Part shown: positions 9,851-18,443 of the stretch, one piece after another
Numbering within the stretch: position 1 is the stretch's first letter
Layout of the letters: the number at the start of each line of letters is the position of its first letter
Source: Pantoea sp. IMH
GTDB taxonomy: Bacteria > Pseudomonadota > Gammaproteobacteria > Enterobacterales > Enterobacteriaceae
Assembly: GCF_000599885.1 (NCBI RefSeq)
Contig: NZ_JFGT01000007.1
Span: 220,540 to 284,539, forward strand
Length of the DNA stretch: 64,000 nucleotides
Direction of reading: 5' to 3'
Notes under the pieces: generated by a model
The model's input: only the letters and a program-made list of their open reading frames with translations
What the model was told of the DNA's origin: nothing
Database searches by the model: none
Made by a program: the position numbers and the translations under genes

Positions 9851-9869
9851 AAATGAAAATCATTCATTT
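9851..9869. promoter_or_regulatory. Candidate Fur box upstream of flhD
   Basis: The sequence AAATGAAAATCATTCATTT resembles the 19-bp Fur consensus (a core like TGAAAATCATT) and forms a 7-1-7 type inverted repeat. Iron control of flhDC is plausible but not shown by sequence alone. Confidence 0.45.
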
Positions 9870-10283
9870 CACGAGCTTTGTACGGTTTAGAAATGTGATG
9901 GCGATCTTATTTAGTTATTAATGCTAGCTTACCTTAAATTATAGGGGTTAAATTCTGATAACAACCCGGCGTAACGCATATTAAATAATCACTAAAGGTG
10001 ACAATTGAGGAGGTAAAAGAAGACAAAAATGTGACAGACATCAACAATTGCTGGGAGGGTGAAAAGGTTTTGTAAAGCCCGGCAGGCTTGTGTTTACGGC
10101 CTGACAGCAAATGTAACAGGGGGTATATTAAGGATATGAATGTTTGGGATGAGGTTTGAGGTAACCGGGGTTAGTATCGGCGTCTGCGCTTAATTCTTTA
10201 GTAAACAGACATTTTTTTACTTTTTTCTTTTAAAATGGCCCTCTTTTGCCTTTGTCATGCGGATTTCCCACAGGTGAACTCAC

Positions 10284-10310
10284 AAAAAAAGGCGATCTGA
10301 GATCGCCTTT
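10284..10310 (-). terminator. Rho-independent terminator after otsA
   Basis: A 7-bp stem (GGCGATC, 10291-10297, with 10301-10307) has a 3-base loop and is followed on the minus strand by seven T (10290-10284). It lies 20 bases after the otsA stop. Four T on the plus side make it weakly bidirectional. Confidence 0.88.
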
Positions 10311-10329
10311 TGTGTATACATGGCATGGC

Positions 10330-11760
10330 TTATGCTAGTCGCGGAAAGGTGGCCACTTTACTGGCCTCTCCTTGCTCTTTCGTCCGGACTGGAATAGCCA
10401 GCAAATCTTTCATATATGACTTACGCCAGTGGGTTATATCGTTCTTACGCAGTATCGCCATCATATCGTTATAACGAGAGATACGCTCATTCAGCGGCAT
10501 CGTGGCTGCCTGATTAAGGGCAGCGGCCACTTCGTCGCGATCGTAAGGGTTAACGATAAGGGCCGAGGTCAGCTCATTCGCTGCACCGGCGAAGCGGGAG
10601 AGCACCAGCACGCCGGGATCTTCCGGGTCCTGTGCTGCCACATACTCTTTAGCCACCAGATTCATCCCGTCACGCAGCGGCGTTACCAGGCCGATATCGG
10701 TCAGGCGGAAAATTTTCATCAGCAGACGGCGATCGAAATGCTGATTAAGGTAGTAAAGCGGCGTCCAGCCCAGCGTGCCATATTTACCGTTAATACGGCC
10801 GGCTTCCGTTTCAAGCTGATGGCGGATGTCCTGATAGGCCTGCACATCGCCACGGGAGGTCGGTGCGATCTGAGAGTAACGGATATTGCCGCGATGCTCA
10901 GGATAGTTTTCCAGCAGCGCTTCGTATGCCAGGAAGCGTTCCGGCAGGCCTTTCGAGTAGTCCAGGCGTTCGCAGGCGATAATATTTTTTGCATCGCCCA
11001 GTTCGCGTTTCATCGCGGCCATTTTCGGCGGTAGCGGGCCTTCAGCCATCTCTTTGATGCTGTCTGGCTCAATGCCGATCGGATAGACTTCTGTCGCGAA
11101 ACTGTTGCCAAACGCACGATGTTTTTTCCCGTCACTCTGCACCTGGGTCAGCAGCGAGAGGCTTTCAAGAAACGCGGTACGATCGCTTTCCGTCTGGAAG
11201 CCCAGCAGATCGTATTCACACAGCATTTCCAGTAATTCTTCATGGGGCGGTAACGCGTTGAAAATTTCCGGCGTTGGAAAAGGAATGTGCAGGAAGAATC
11301 CGATACGGTTATTCACGCCCAGCTTGCGTAACGCGGCGGCGAACGGCAGCAGATGATAATCGTGTATCCATAAGACATCATCCGGCTTGAGTAACGGCAG
11401 CAGGCGCTGGGCCAGTTGGGTATTTACGTCACAATAGCCTTCCCACGCCTCGCGCTGGAAGTTAACCAAATCGAGTCTGTAATGGAAGGCAGGCCAGATA
11501 ACGGCGTTGGAGAACTGCAGATAGTAGAGATCGTAATCGTGCTGATTGAGTGCAAAGGAGGCGTAAGTCACATTATCCTGCTCAAACAGGTTCAGCTCCT
11601 CGCTTTCTTCCTCACCCTCGTTGATATCGCCGTTCCAGCCGAACCACAATCCTCCGGTGGTCTTAAGCGCATCCATAATGCCCACGGTCAACCCGCCCGC
11701 GCTGGTTTTGGAACCGTCAGGAACTGCGATGCGGTTAGATACGACTACTAAGCGACTCAT
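10330..11760 (-). CDS. otsA: Trehalose-6-phosphate synthase OtsA
   Basis: OtsA makes trehalose-6-phosphate from UDP-glucose and glucose-6-phosphate in the cytoplasm, for osmotic and stationary-phase protection. The 476-residue product (E. coli 474) is a GT20/GT-B enzyme. The N-terminus [15 protein letters not shown], the donor-site segment [17 protein letters not shown] and the C-terminal [14 protein letters not shown] all match the family. Its first 26 bases overlap the 3' end of otsB, the same arrangement as in E. coli, so the two are translated from one otsBA mRNA. The ending KVATFPRLA matches E. coli. Confidence 0.98.
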   Translation of the reverse strand: MSRLVVVSNRIAVPDGSKTSAGGLTVGIMDALKTTGGLWFGWNGDINEGEEESEELNLFEQDNVTYASFALNQHDYDLYYLQFSNAVIWPAFHYRLDLVNFQREAWEGYCDVNTQLAQRLLPLLKPDDVLWIHDYHLLPFAAALRKLGVNNRIGFFLHIPFPTPEIFNALPPHEELLEMLCEYDLLGFQTESDRTAFLESLSLLTQVQSDGKKHRAFGNSFATEVYPIGIEPDSIKEMAEGPLPPKMAAMKRELGDAKNIIACERLDYSKGLPERFLAYEALLENYPEHRGNIRYSQIAPTSRGDVQAYQDIRHQLETEAGRINGKYGTLGWTPLYYLNQHFDRRLLMKIFRLTDIGLVTPLRDGMNLVAKEYVAAQDPEDPGVLVLSRFAGAANELTSALIVNPYDRDEVAAALNQAATMPLNERISRYNDMMAILRKNDITHWRKSYMKDLLAIPVRTKEQGEASKVATFPRLA

Positions 11761-12544
11761 AACCTTGACTCCTTACCGACGATTTATCGTCTTGATCTAA
11801 TTGTAATAATGTTTGATTTAGCCAGTGATGGACCGATGCGACGTCAGGTAGCCGGTATGCCGCCTGTGTCTCGCCCTCACCCACTTTAATAGAGATCCCA
11901 TCCATGGCATTGACCGTATTAAATCCTGCCTCATCGGTCAAATCGTCACCAATAAATACCGGCGTTCTGCCGGTAAACGGCGCCTGCTGCATAAAATCAT
12001 TCAGCGCAGCGCCTTTATTCACACCCTGCGGTTTGAGTTCCACCACGCATTTCCCCGGCTGGAGCGCCAGCATGGGATAGCGTTTGGTCATTGCTTCAGC
12101 AAGTTCACATATGGCTTGCTGATAGTGTTCGGCCTGACGGTAATGCAGTGCAAAGGCCATCCCTTTTATTTCAAGCTGCGTGCCCGGCATCTGCGCCAGG
12201 GCGTCGCCGAGTAACACTGCAAGTTCGCCACACACGTTATCCGGTAGTGAAATACATTCGGTTTTGCCATTAATATCACGTCGTTCGGCGCCGTGAACGC
12301 CCGCCAGCGGAAGCTGAAGCGGCGCAACGAGCTGATCGAGTTCGGCGATTGGGCGGCCAGAGACCAGCGCCAGCGCGCCCTCATTCACTTCAGCCAGTTC
12401 TTGCAGATTCGCGATCACGCCTTCAGGGATAAATACGTCATCCGGGCGAGGCTGGATAGCCGCAAGTGTTCCATCGACGTCGAGGAAGAACGCATAGCGC
12501 TTGTCCCGGAGAAGCTGGGGGCCAGCATCTTTCTGGATGTTCAC
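11735..12544 (-). CDS. otsB: Trehalose-6-phosphate phosphatase OtsB
   Basis: OtsB removes phosphate from trehalose-6-phosphate to give trehalose. The 269-residue product is a HAD hydrolase with nucleophile Asp22 and acid/base Asp24 in FFLDVDGTLA, motif II at ALVSGR, and the C-terminal motif IGDDLTDEAGF. It is the first gene of otsBA and overlaps otsA by 26 bases. The start MNIQKDAGPQ has AGGAGGAAT immediately upstream. In E. coli the operon depends on RpoS; no promoter was assigned here. Confidence 0.98.
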   Translation of the reverse strand: MNIQKDAGPQLLRDKRYAFFLDVDGTLAAIQPRPDDVFIPEGVIANLQELAEVNEGALALVSGRPIAELDQLVAPLQLPLAGVHGAERRDINGKTECISLPDNVCGELAVLLGDALAQMPGTQLEIKGMAFALHYRQAEHYQQAICELAEAMTKRYPMLALQPGKCVVELKPQGVNKGAALNDFMQQAPFTGRTPVFIGDDLTDEAGFNTVNAMDGISIKVGEGETQAAYRLPDVASVHHWLNQTLLQLDQDDKSSVRSQGYESLSSRI

Positions 12545-12957
12545 TGGATTCCTCCTGATTGAAGGGTTAAAGAAATAACGGAGTTGACGCTGGCGTCCTG
12601 GGCTGATCGTAAAAGTGACCCTGGCAGAGGAAGGTAAAGAAAGGCGGTTATATCATTCATCGTTTATCTGGAACAAAGTCCTTTCCGTTGCGGATTGCTG
12701 TCTGAGAGCAGCAACTCCGTCGCATTATCCACACGCCATCGCGTAACCATTTCAGCCTCAAGTATAGTCGCTGATCCGCACTCTGCCAGACGAAACGGCG
12801 GGAAGACGCACTCTGCGGGGCCATTAGCCTGCCAAAATACCGGCAGAAAAGCGCCAGGAATATGATGAATTAATCTGAGTATTTTGATGGAATGGGCAGG
12901 AATGAACAGGGAAGCCGCCCGCTTTTGTGCGGCGGAACGAGTCCGCCCTGAGGTCAC
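12545..12957. other. Intergenic region between otsB and the HD-GYP gene
   Basis: The 413 bases should hold the otsBA promoter. A 97-codon open frame on the minus strand (12664-12957) begins exactly at the end of the HD-GYP gene, has no recognisable domain and no ribosome site, and is treated as non-coding. A GC-rich inverted repeat just past the HD-GYP stop could act as its terminator. Confidence 0.5.
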
Positions 12958-14139
12958 TCAGCAGGCGATCGGCTGCATCCAGAGCGCGTTGATGTCGATA
13001 TCACCCCAGTTACTCTTTTCTTCCGGTCCGCTGATGCTGTCCCAGCAGAAACGATCGGCCAGGTCAACGATCTCGGGCCGGGTGCGCTGATTGCTGGCAA
13101 GCGACCAGAATACGCAGACTTTTGGCGTTAACAGGGAATCATCGCCAGGCTCGGCCACAACGGCAATACGTCCTGACGCCAGTCTTACGACCGACCCTGG
13201 CGGATAAATGCCAACGGCTTTAACGAAGGCGTAAAACACCTTGCGATCGAAGTGTCCGTTCCAGCTCGCCATTTGCCGCATCGCGCTGGCAGGGTTCCAG
13301 CCGCTTTTATAGGGGCGATCGGAGGTGACCGCGTCATAGACATCACATACCGCTGCCATTCGCGACAAGAGCGAGATGGCTGGCCCTTTCAGCCCGTGCG
13401 GGTAGCCTGACCCATCGATTTTTTCATGGTGATGCAGCGCCACATCCAGCAAGTCATCATCGCCACCGCTTTTGCGCAGCAGCGCTTCACCCAGCACCGG
13501 GTGCTGTTTCATAATGCGGAATTCGTCATCGGTCAGTTTGCCCGGCTTGTTAAGGATTTCCAGCGCAATTCCGGCCTTACCGACATCGTGCAGTAGTCCC
13601 GCCGTACCTGCTCTGAGAACCAGTTTTTCATCCAGGTTAAGCTGTCGGGCCAGCGAGATCATTAGCGCGCAAACCGCGACAGAGTGCAGATAGGTATAAT
13701 CATCATGTGTTTTGAGCCGCACCACGCTGAGTAACGCGGCGGGATGGCGGCTGATAGAGCCGCCGATCTCGTCCACCAGCGGCAGTGTACTGACCGTATC
13801 AATGGTTTTGCCGAGCCGCGCATCGCTGAACATGTCCATCACCTGCCCTTTTGCATTGAGGCAGATCGCCTGCGCCTGCGCCACTTCTTCACAGAGATTG
13901 CGACGTCCGGAGACCGCCGTCAGTACAGGCGGCGTTGACGGCCCGGTGCGTTCCGGGTGGACACCTTTATCCAGATCGATCCAGACTTCTTTAATGCCGC
14001 TCTCGATGATTGTCTGAATCTGCTCCTGTTGCGTGAGCAGCATATCATTATGCACCTGCGCGTGTTTCAGCCAGAACACCTCCAGCTTGTGCACATACAT
14101 GCCGGTGCGTAACTCCGCTACCGGAATCAGCTGTATCAT
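12958..14139 (-). CDS. HD-GYP domain cyclic di-GMP phosphodiesterase
   Basis: The 393-residue protein has an N-terminal DUF3391 domain (about 1-100) and a C-terminal HD-GYP domain. The metal-binding HD pair lies in GLLHDVGKAG (about residues 184-185) and the signature HHEKIDGSGYP (about 237-247) is intact, so it should hydrolyse c-di-GMP. No TM segments are visible; it is cytoplasmic. The frame opens at 14241, but the ATG at 14139 (MIQLIPVAELRTGMYVHKL) is the normal DUF3391 start and has GGAG upstream. A sigma-28-like promoter at 14184-14210 suggests expression with the flagellar regulon, lowering c-di-GMP in motile cells as PdeH does in E. coli. That role is inferred. Confidence 0.93.
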   Translation of the reverse strand: MIQLIPVAELRTGMYVHKLEVFWLKHAQVHNDMLLTQQEQIQTIIESGIKEVWIDLDKGVHPERTGPSTPPVLTAVSGRRNLCEEVAQAQAICLNAKGQVMDMFSDARLGKTIDTVSTLPLVDEIGGSISRHPAALLSVVRLKTHDDYTYLHSVAVCALMISLARQLNLDEKLVLRAGTAGLLHDVGKAGIALEILNKPGKLTDDEFRIMKQHPVLGEALLRKSGGDDDLLDVALHHHEKIDGSGYPHGLKGPAISLLSRMAAVCDVYDAVTSDRPYKSGWNPASAMRQMASWNGHFDRKVFYAFVKAVGIYPPGSVVRLASGRIAVVAEPGDDSLLTPKVCVFWSLASNQRTRPEIVDLADRFCWDSISGPEEKSNWGDIDINALWMQPIAC

Positions 14140-14183
14140 TTTTTCTCTCCCGCCTCCCCTGTCTGTTACTCCTGTTATCAGTG

Positions 14184-14210
14184 ATATCGGCTTATCCGGA
14201 TAAACCTTCA
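14184..14210 (-). promoter_or_regulatory. Candidate sigma-28 promoter of the HD-GYP gene
   Basis: The minus strand reads TGAA (14210-14207), 15 bases, then GCCGATAT (14191-14184). This is one mismatch in each box with exact FliA spacing. The predicted start near 14177 gives a leader of about 38 bases before the ATG at 14139. Confidence 0.6.
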
Positions 14211-14776
14211 CCCCCAACAACGAGGATCGGCGGTTTTGCACCGCTTTTTACAAATCCCGACGGAGGTAGGGATTAGAAACGGTGGGAGTCGCGAGGCGGT
14301 TGAACGCCCAAAATCCGTTTACGCTGCTGGTTTTACACATCGGCTTACCGGTCTTTTACGTCTTTCTTTCATCAGATCTTTAATGAGGCTACAGGAAAAC
14401 GTCTTTGATATGACGACTCTGCCGTTTGGCGTTTTACTCGCACACAACTGAACCGGCCAGGGTGACTGCCCCCTGGTTAAGCAGCGGTTTCACCACATCC
14501 AGCGGCTGCGGCGCAGTAAAAGATAGCGCCGAAAAAAAGATGTTCAGAGAATTATCTTGAGATAAAGCTTGCTAATGCGGCTCAGGCATGACTAAATAGC
14601 GTCATCGGTTTGGAAGACAGACCTTATGAAAGCAGTTTTAGTAAAGCAGTTCTCAGTTCAAGCGTTATCCACAGATACCCCTTCTTCGTGAGCCTCCTCC
14701 TAAGTGCCCAATAAGTTATCATCTGCTGTACAGGCCATCTCTGCCGCTTACGTGGCTCAAAATTAAGGAAGTATCT
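14211..14776. other. Intergenic region upstream of the cold-shock gene
   Basis: No gene was recognised. On the minus strand at about 14440-14520 a short stretch reads as plausible protein (FTAPQPLDVVKPLLNQGA) with no start or end, perhaps a gene remnant. The last 50 bases hold a TGCTGTACAG element (14724-14733) that resembles the cold-shock box of cspA leaders (8 of 10 bases), lying 43 bases before the csp start. Both remarks are tentative. Confidence 0.4.
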
Positions 14777-14989
14777 ATGTCTGGTAAAATGACTGGTTTA
14801 GTAAAATGGTTTGATGCGGGTAAAGGTTTTGGTTTTATCGCGCCTCAGGACGGCAGCAAAGATGTGTTCGTTCACTTCTCTGCAATTCAGGGTTCTGACT
14901 ATAAGACCCTGGACGAAGGCCAGAGCGTTGAATTCACCATCGAAAATGGTGCCAAAGGCCCTTCAGCCGCTAACGTTGTTGCCCTGTAA
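14777..14989 (+). CDS. CspA-family cold-shock protein
   Basis: This is a small RNA chaperone that melts mRNA structure. The 70-residue product [21 protein letters not shown] is a single OB-fold cold-shock domain with both RNA-binding motifs intact: RNP1 KGFGFI (about 16-21) and RNP2 VFVHF (about 30-34). It is closest to the CspA/CspB/CspG type. Paralogue identity cannot be settled here, so no symbol is given. AAGGAAG precedes the ATG. The gene is monocistronic, with a terminator 80 bases beyond the stop. Confidence 0.95.
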   Translation: MSGKMTGLVKWFDAGKGFGFIAPQDGSKDVFVHFSAIQGSDYKTLDEGQSVEFTIENGAKGPSAANVVAL

Positions 14990-15068
14990 GGGAACATCGT
15001 CTGTTACCTGACTTACGATAGCGATGAAGGCATCAGCCTGAGCAGTTAAGTTAAGGTAACGAATAAAA

Positions 15069-15089
15069 CCCGCCAAGGCGGGTTTTTTT
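15069..15089 (+). terminator. Rho-independent terminator after the csp gene
   Basis: A CCCGCC/GGCGGG stem (15069-15074 with 15077-15082) has a 2-base loop and is followed by seven T (15083-15089). It ends the cold-shock transcript. Confidence 0.9.
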
Positions 15090-15223
15090 GTTTGTCGATA
15101 ATGTGCGTCTCTGGAAACCACGCCTTTTCGCCCTCTTGCTGCTCAAGGCTTTGCGGGTAGATGACCGACGCAAATGTCGTGCCTGCACTTTGCGGCATCG
15201 TCGCTCAACGGTGACAGACAACG

Positions 15224-15253
15224 AAAAGCCCGCAACCTTTGAGGGTGGCGGGC
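15224..15253 (-). terminator. Probable terminator after the KGG gene at 15286-15465
   Basis: Arms 15228-15233 and 15248-15253 (GCCCGC/GCGGGC) enclose a 14-base loop with partial internal pairing and are followed on the minus strand by TTTTC. They lie about 35 bases beyond the stop of the KGG protein. Confidence 0.65.
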
Positions 15254-15285
15254 TGTATACTGTCGTTCACGGTTAACCGGGCACT

Positions 15286-15465
15286 TTAGCTACGGCCGCT
15301 GGACTTACCGCCTTTTTTGCCCGCTTCAGAGGCTTTTTCAGGATTATCTTTGAAATTCCCGCCGCCGCTACCACTACCGCTGCTTTTGCCGCCTTTTTTA
15401 CCGGCTTCTGATGCTTTTTCACGATCTTCGGCAAAGTTGCCGGAATTACCACGATGCTGAGTCAT
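15286..15465 (-). CDS. KGG repeat stress-induced protein (YciG/Con-10 type), copy 1
   Basis: The 59-residue Gly/Lys-rich protein is MTQHRGNSGNFAEDREKASE followed by AGKKGGKS, a Gly/Ser linker and a second NFKDNPEKASEAGKKGG unit. It has two copies of the KGG motif shared with E. coli YciG and fungal Con-10. The molecular role is unknown; family members are RpoS-dependent and induced by stress or entry to stationary phase. The start ATG at 15465 has AGGAAG upstream. The first 20 codons and the leader are nearly identical to the copy at 22942-23106, so one is a recent duplicate; this copy sits alone, away from yciFE-katN. Its linker is 6 residues longer. Confidence 0.9.
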   Translation of the reverse strand: MTQHRGNSGNFAEDREKASEAGKKGGKSSGSGSGGGNFKDNPEKASEAGKKGGKSSGRS

Positions 15466-15889
15466 AAAAACTTCCTATTCGTGTTTAATTTATTCCACCG
15501 AAAGCGCAGGACGTTAATAATTACGTCAGCCATCGGTAGCCGTGATGCCTGAATAATTGTAGTCAGGCTGCGCTATTCACGCCATCAAAGCGGCAGAGTT
15601 ATTTCGATAATTCCGCAAAGGTAATTTAACTCACTGTGAATTAACGCGTTTAATATTCTCCCGTTTCGCTTTATCGGCTGGCGGGTCCATCCGCTATTAA
15701 TCTGCCTTTATTTCACTTCGGGCTAAAAAATAATCTCCTATGATTCAAAGCGCTGCGAAATAATGAATCCTTTAATGGCGGCTGTGCGAGGCCGCTCTGG
15801 TTTTTGCTTCAGAAAATACCCGTCCCGCCGCCTGACTGACCGCCTTAAAATGCGTTCTGCCAATTGCCCTTCGGGCTCCAGTAAGCATT
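15466..15889. other. Intergenic region
   Basis: The 424 AT-rich bases lie upstream of the KGG gene and downstream of the hydrolase gene. The minus-strand leader next to 15465 is conserved with that of the second KGG gene. No other gene or site was recognised. Confidence 0.5.
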
Positions 15890-16723
15890 TTAAGGTTTAG
15901 TTGCGGCAACACGTTCAAACTCCAGCGCATCGTGACTGCAAAACAGTGTCAGCCCTTCTGTATGTGTGCAGGATAGCGCCCTGAGCTTCTGCTGGTTGAG
16001 GCGACGGGCTTTATTGTCTTGCGCCATAAACCATTGATAGAAGCGCAGGCCTGGCGTGCAATGTCGCTGCGCCTGATGCATTTCCCCGCGAAAAAACCAG
16101 GCATCTCCGCCATGCAATGTCCAGCCGCTGGCGGTGCGTATGGCAATCCCTGCATGGCCTGTGGTATGTCCGGCAAGCGGGATCATCAGAATTTCCGGCG
16201 GCAATCCGTTCAGCTGATTTACCGCGTCAAACCCAAACCATTTTTCGCCGGTGGCCTGATAGCCCTGCCATCCTGATATTCCTCCCCATTGCGCGGGTCG
16301 GTAGCGCTGCGTTGTCAGCCAACTGTGCCGCTGCCGGGCGGTGTTTATCTCCTCTTCCATCAGATGTACCCTGGCATGAGGAAAGTCGCTTATTCCCCCA
16401 GCGTGGTCGAAATCGAGATGGGTAAGGATGATATGCCGTACGTCCGCTGCATCAAAGCCGAGCGCCTGAATTTGTGATAGTGCGGTTAGCGACCTGTTTC
16501 GCTGAATATTATTGATTGCGCGGAAAAAGGGTGACAGGGTTGTGGCCGGCGCCTGCATATCTTTATGACCAAAACCGGTATCTACCAATACCAGCCCGTC
16601 ACGGTCAGTCTCGATCAGCAGGCAATGGCAGATCAGCTTCGCTTTTAATCCCCTGCTGAACCCGTCATACAGCGCTCCGCCAGCAGGACACATGCAGCCG
16701 CAATTAAGATGGTGGATTTTCAT
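15890..16723 (-). CDS. Metallo-beta-lactamase-fold hydrolase (lactonase-like)
   Basis: The 277-residue protein has an MBL fold. The metal-binding motif is THLDFDHAGGISDF (His-x-Asp-x-Asp-His, with His rather than Asp usual at the third place in the HxHxDH form), and a second metal histidine lies in AGHTTGHAGI. The layout MKIHHLNCGCMCPAGG plus LVDTGFGHKD resembles the family containing AHL lactonases such as AttM/AiiA, but substrate cannot be assigned. The frame opens at 16780; the ATG at 16723 is preferred because GAGGA lies 7 bases upstream and the conserved region begins there. The gene stands alone. Confidence 0.85.
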   Translation of the reverse strand: MKIHHLNCGCMCPAGGALYDGFSRGLKAKLICHCLLIETDRDGLVLVDTGFGHKDMQAPATTLSPFFRAINNIQRNRSLTALSQIQALGFDAADVRHIILTHLDFDHAGGISDFPHARVHLMEEEINTARQRHSWLTTQRYRPAQWGGISGWQGYQATGEKWFGFDAVNQLNGLPPEILMIPLAGHTTGHAGIAIRTASGWTLHGGDAWFFRGEMHQAQRHCTPGLRFYQWFMAQDNKARRLNQQKLRALSCTHTEGLTLFCSHDALEFERVAATKP

Positions 16724-17012
16724 GCAGGTATCCTCGCTCAAGTGAATCAATTTGCTTTGGCCGGTAATTATAGACAACACTTTCTGGATGCGATTACACG
16801 CCTTGCAGAAAGCGAGCTAACTTATTGAAATTGGTCTCCGTCTGGTCCTTTTCTGCCTTTCTTGTTTTTCTGGAGTCCATGTGCCAGTTTTATTTATATC
16901 GGGAAAAGCTGGCTAAAGGTTATTTGAAAATTCTGGTTATCTGTGCCTTACCCGCTCCGGGGGCCTGCGCCGTAAGAGTTAACTTTTTTTCATTAACAGG
17001 GTGATGACGATA

Positions 17013-17561
17013 ATGATCCAGGATCCAACAAGAATGGTATTACTCTATTTTATTCTGCCGCTGTGGCTGCTCGCCGGGTTTTGCGACTGGCTTTGCCACC
17101 GCGCGACCGATATTGCGCATACCACCGGCAGGAAGGAAACGTTAATCCACTTTCTGATGTTTGCCGAAGCGGGTATTCCGCTTATTGCAGCCCTGCTTCT
17201 GGAAATTAACGCGCTGATTATTGCGGTGATGATCGTTCTGTTTTTTATTCATGAAATGACGGCCTTGTGGGACGTTAACATCGCCATCGCTTCCCGCTAC
17301 GTTTCTCCCTATGAGCAGCATGTTCACAGCTTTCTCGAAATGCTTCCACTGATGGCCGTTCTGCTGGTCTGCATTTTACACTGGCCACAGTTTCTCTCCC
17401 TGTTTGGTGCGGGCGATGTCCCGGCTGACTTTACGCTCAGAATGCGCGAGGAACCGCTGCCTGTGTTCTATATGGTCAGCATCTTTCTTGGCATTATTCT
17501 TCTTGAACTGATCCCTTATGCAGAAGAATACCTCAGGGGGCGTCGGGCCAAAAAAGGGTAA
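17013..17561 (+). CDS. Conserved integral membrane protein with His clusters
   Basis: The 182-residue protein is unrecognised by name. Five hydrophobic segments are visible: about 5-22, 45-62, 65-85, 105-125 and 150-170. Histidines cluster near membrane borders (CHRATDIAHT, ETLIHF, FFIHEMTALWD, YEQHVHSFLE), which could bind metal as in membrane di-iron or haem proteins; that is speculation. The frame is open from a GTG at 17001 and an ATG at 17004, but the ATG at 17013 (MIQDPTRMVLLYF) sits at a proper distance from AGGGTGA. The gene is followed by a strong terminator and is convergent with the Cys-rich gene. Confidence 0.75.
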   Translation: MIQDPTRMVLLYFILPLWLLAGFCDWLCHRATDIAHTTGRKETLIHFLMFAEAGIPLIAALLLEINALIIAVMIVLFFIHEMTALWDVNIAIASRYVSPYEQHVHSFLEMLPLMAVLLVCILHWPQFLSLFGAGDVPADFTLRMREEPLPVFYMVSIFLGIILLELIPYAEEYLRGRRAKKG

Positions 17562-17563
17562 CA

Positions 17564-17600
17564 ACCGGCACGAGCCGGGCAGGACGTTCGTGCCGGTTTT
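17564..17600 (+). terminator. Terminator between the membrane protein and the Cys-rich gene
   Basis: A 10-bp stem (ACCGGCACGA, 17564-17573, with 17588-17597) encloses a 14-base loop and is followed by TTTT. It lies 2 bases after the stop of the membrane-protein gene and 4 bases before the stop of the convergent gene, so it may serve both. Confidence 0.8.
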
Positions 17601-17604
17601 ATGC

Positions 17605-17931
17605 TTACGCGGCCATTTTGCGGCATGCATCGGCGCAGTGGTGGCAGGCTTCAGCACATTGCTGACAGTGATCGTGCTGATGCTTCGCGCATTCGTCACC
17701 GCATTTCTGGCAAACTTCCGCGCACAACTGACAGAGCGTGGAAGCAAATTCGCTTTCCAGCGCCATAAACTGAGCGGCAAGGCGGCAAAGGTTGGCACAC
17801 TGGGTATCAAGGCGTATGCACTCCCGCATCATTTCCAGATCCTCTTCCTGCAGACAGGAGGCGGCACAATGATCGCACGCTGCGGCACAGCGATAGCAGG
17901 CTTCCAGAGAGTTCATATAAGATTCGTTCAT
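17605..17931 (-). CDS. Four-helix bundle copper-binding protein (Csp/DUF326 family)
   Basis: The 108-residue protein has 18 cysteines, mostly as CxxC or CxxxC on helices (ACYRCAAACDHCAASC, TLCQLCAEVCQKC, DHCQQCAEACHHC). This is the pattern of the Csp copper-storage and YhjQ four-helix bundles that hold many Cu(I) ions within the bundle. No signal peptide is seen, so a cytosolic Csp3-like role in copper buffering is likely by family. The frame opens at 18099, but the ATG at 17931 (MNESYMNSLEACYRC) has a perfect GGAGGA ribosome site and is the family's normal start. Confidence 0.92.
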   Translation of the reverse strand: MNESYMNSLEACYRCAAACDHCAASCLQEEDLEMMRECIRLDTQCANLCRLAAQFMALESEFASTLCQLCAEVCQKCGDECAKHQHDHCQQCAEACHHCADACRKMAA

Positions 17932-18443
17932 TTCTCCTCCTTCATATGAGCTAACGTTACCCTGATAAGCCTGGATCATCTTCACGGTGCTTTCCAGAAA
18001 AGATCGCCCGTTTAATTTTTGTTTCACCTGAGGCCCATCTTTTGGTGGATCGGGATAAGCCGCTCCCGGACGCGAAACTGAAAAAAGCAGGCTTTGCACG
18101 CGCGTTTTTTGAGGTGCAGAACGTTTGCCCTGTTTCCCGTTTAGCTCCCGACGCCGGGGCCACTAACATCTATGGTTTTCAACAGAATTCCCGTTATGTG
18201 AGTTAAAGAAACAACCAGAAACACTCTGAATTATTATACAAATAATTCCCTGGTAAACTGAGATTTTTTTATTAAATCCTTTTAAAAACATCAAGTTAAC
18301 TATAACAAATATATTAATTAAGTCGCAGCCGGTGTCTTAATTCTTAACTCTATTCCTAAAATAAAACCCAGGCTGCTTTTTTGTTTTATGCTTATAAACG
18401 CAAACGTGAGATTTCTTTTTGTTAAACATTACGGAGGTCTCAA
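17932..18443. other. Intergenic region upstream of the YmgA-like gene
   Basis: The 512 bases are GC-rich at the left and strongly AT-rich from about 18180 to 18430, ahead of the divergent small gene at 18444. The AT-rich part should hold promoters for both directions. A strong GGAGG at 18432-18436 belongs to the gene at 18444. No other feature was identified. Confidence 0.5.

Larger units (their letters stand above)
9416..10283. promoter_or_regulatory. flhDC upstream regulatory region
   Basis: About 870 AT-rich bases separate flhD from the otsA terminator. They hold no convincing gene. The region contains a near-perfect CRP site (9722-9743) and a Fur-like element (9851-9869). A long regulated leader is typical of flhDC, which integrates many inputs (CRP, H-NS, RcsB and others in E. 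coli). I could not place the core promoter with confidence. Confidence 0.7.

Noticed and set aside
12664..12957. 97-codon minus-strand open frame between otsB and the HD-GYP gene
   Set aside because: No domain, no ribosome site, Arg/Cys/Ser-rich composition, and the frame begins at the neighbouring gene's end; treated as chance.
14236..14451. 71-codon plus-strand open frame upstream of the csp gene
   Set aside because: No family resemblance or ribosome site; overlaps the promoter region of the HD-GYP gene.
15088..15276. 62-codon plus-strand frame after the csp terminator
   Set aside because: Starts in the T-tract of the terminator and covers the opposite terminator hairpin; no ribosome site.
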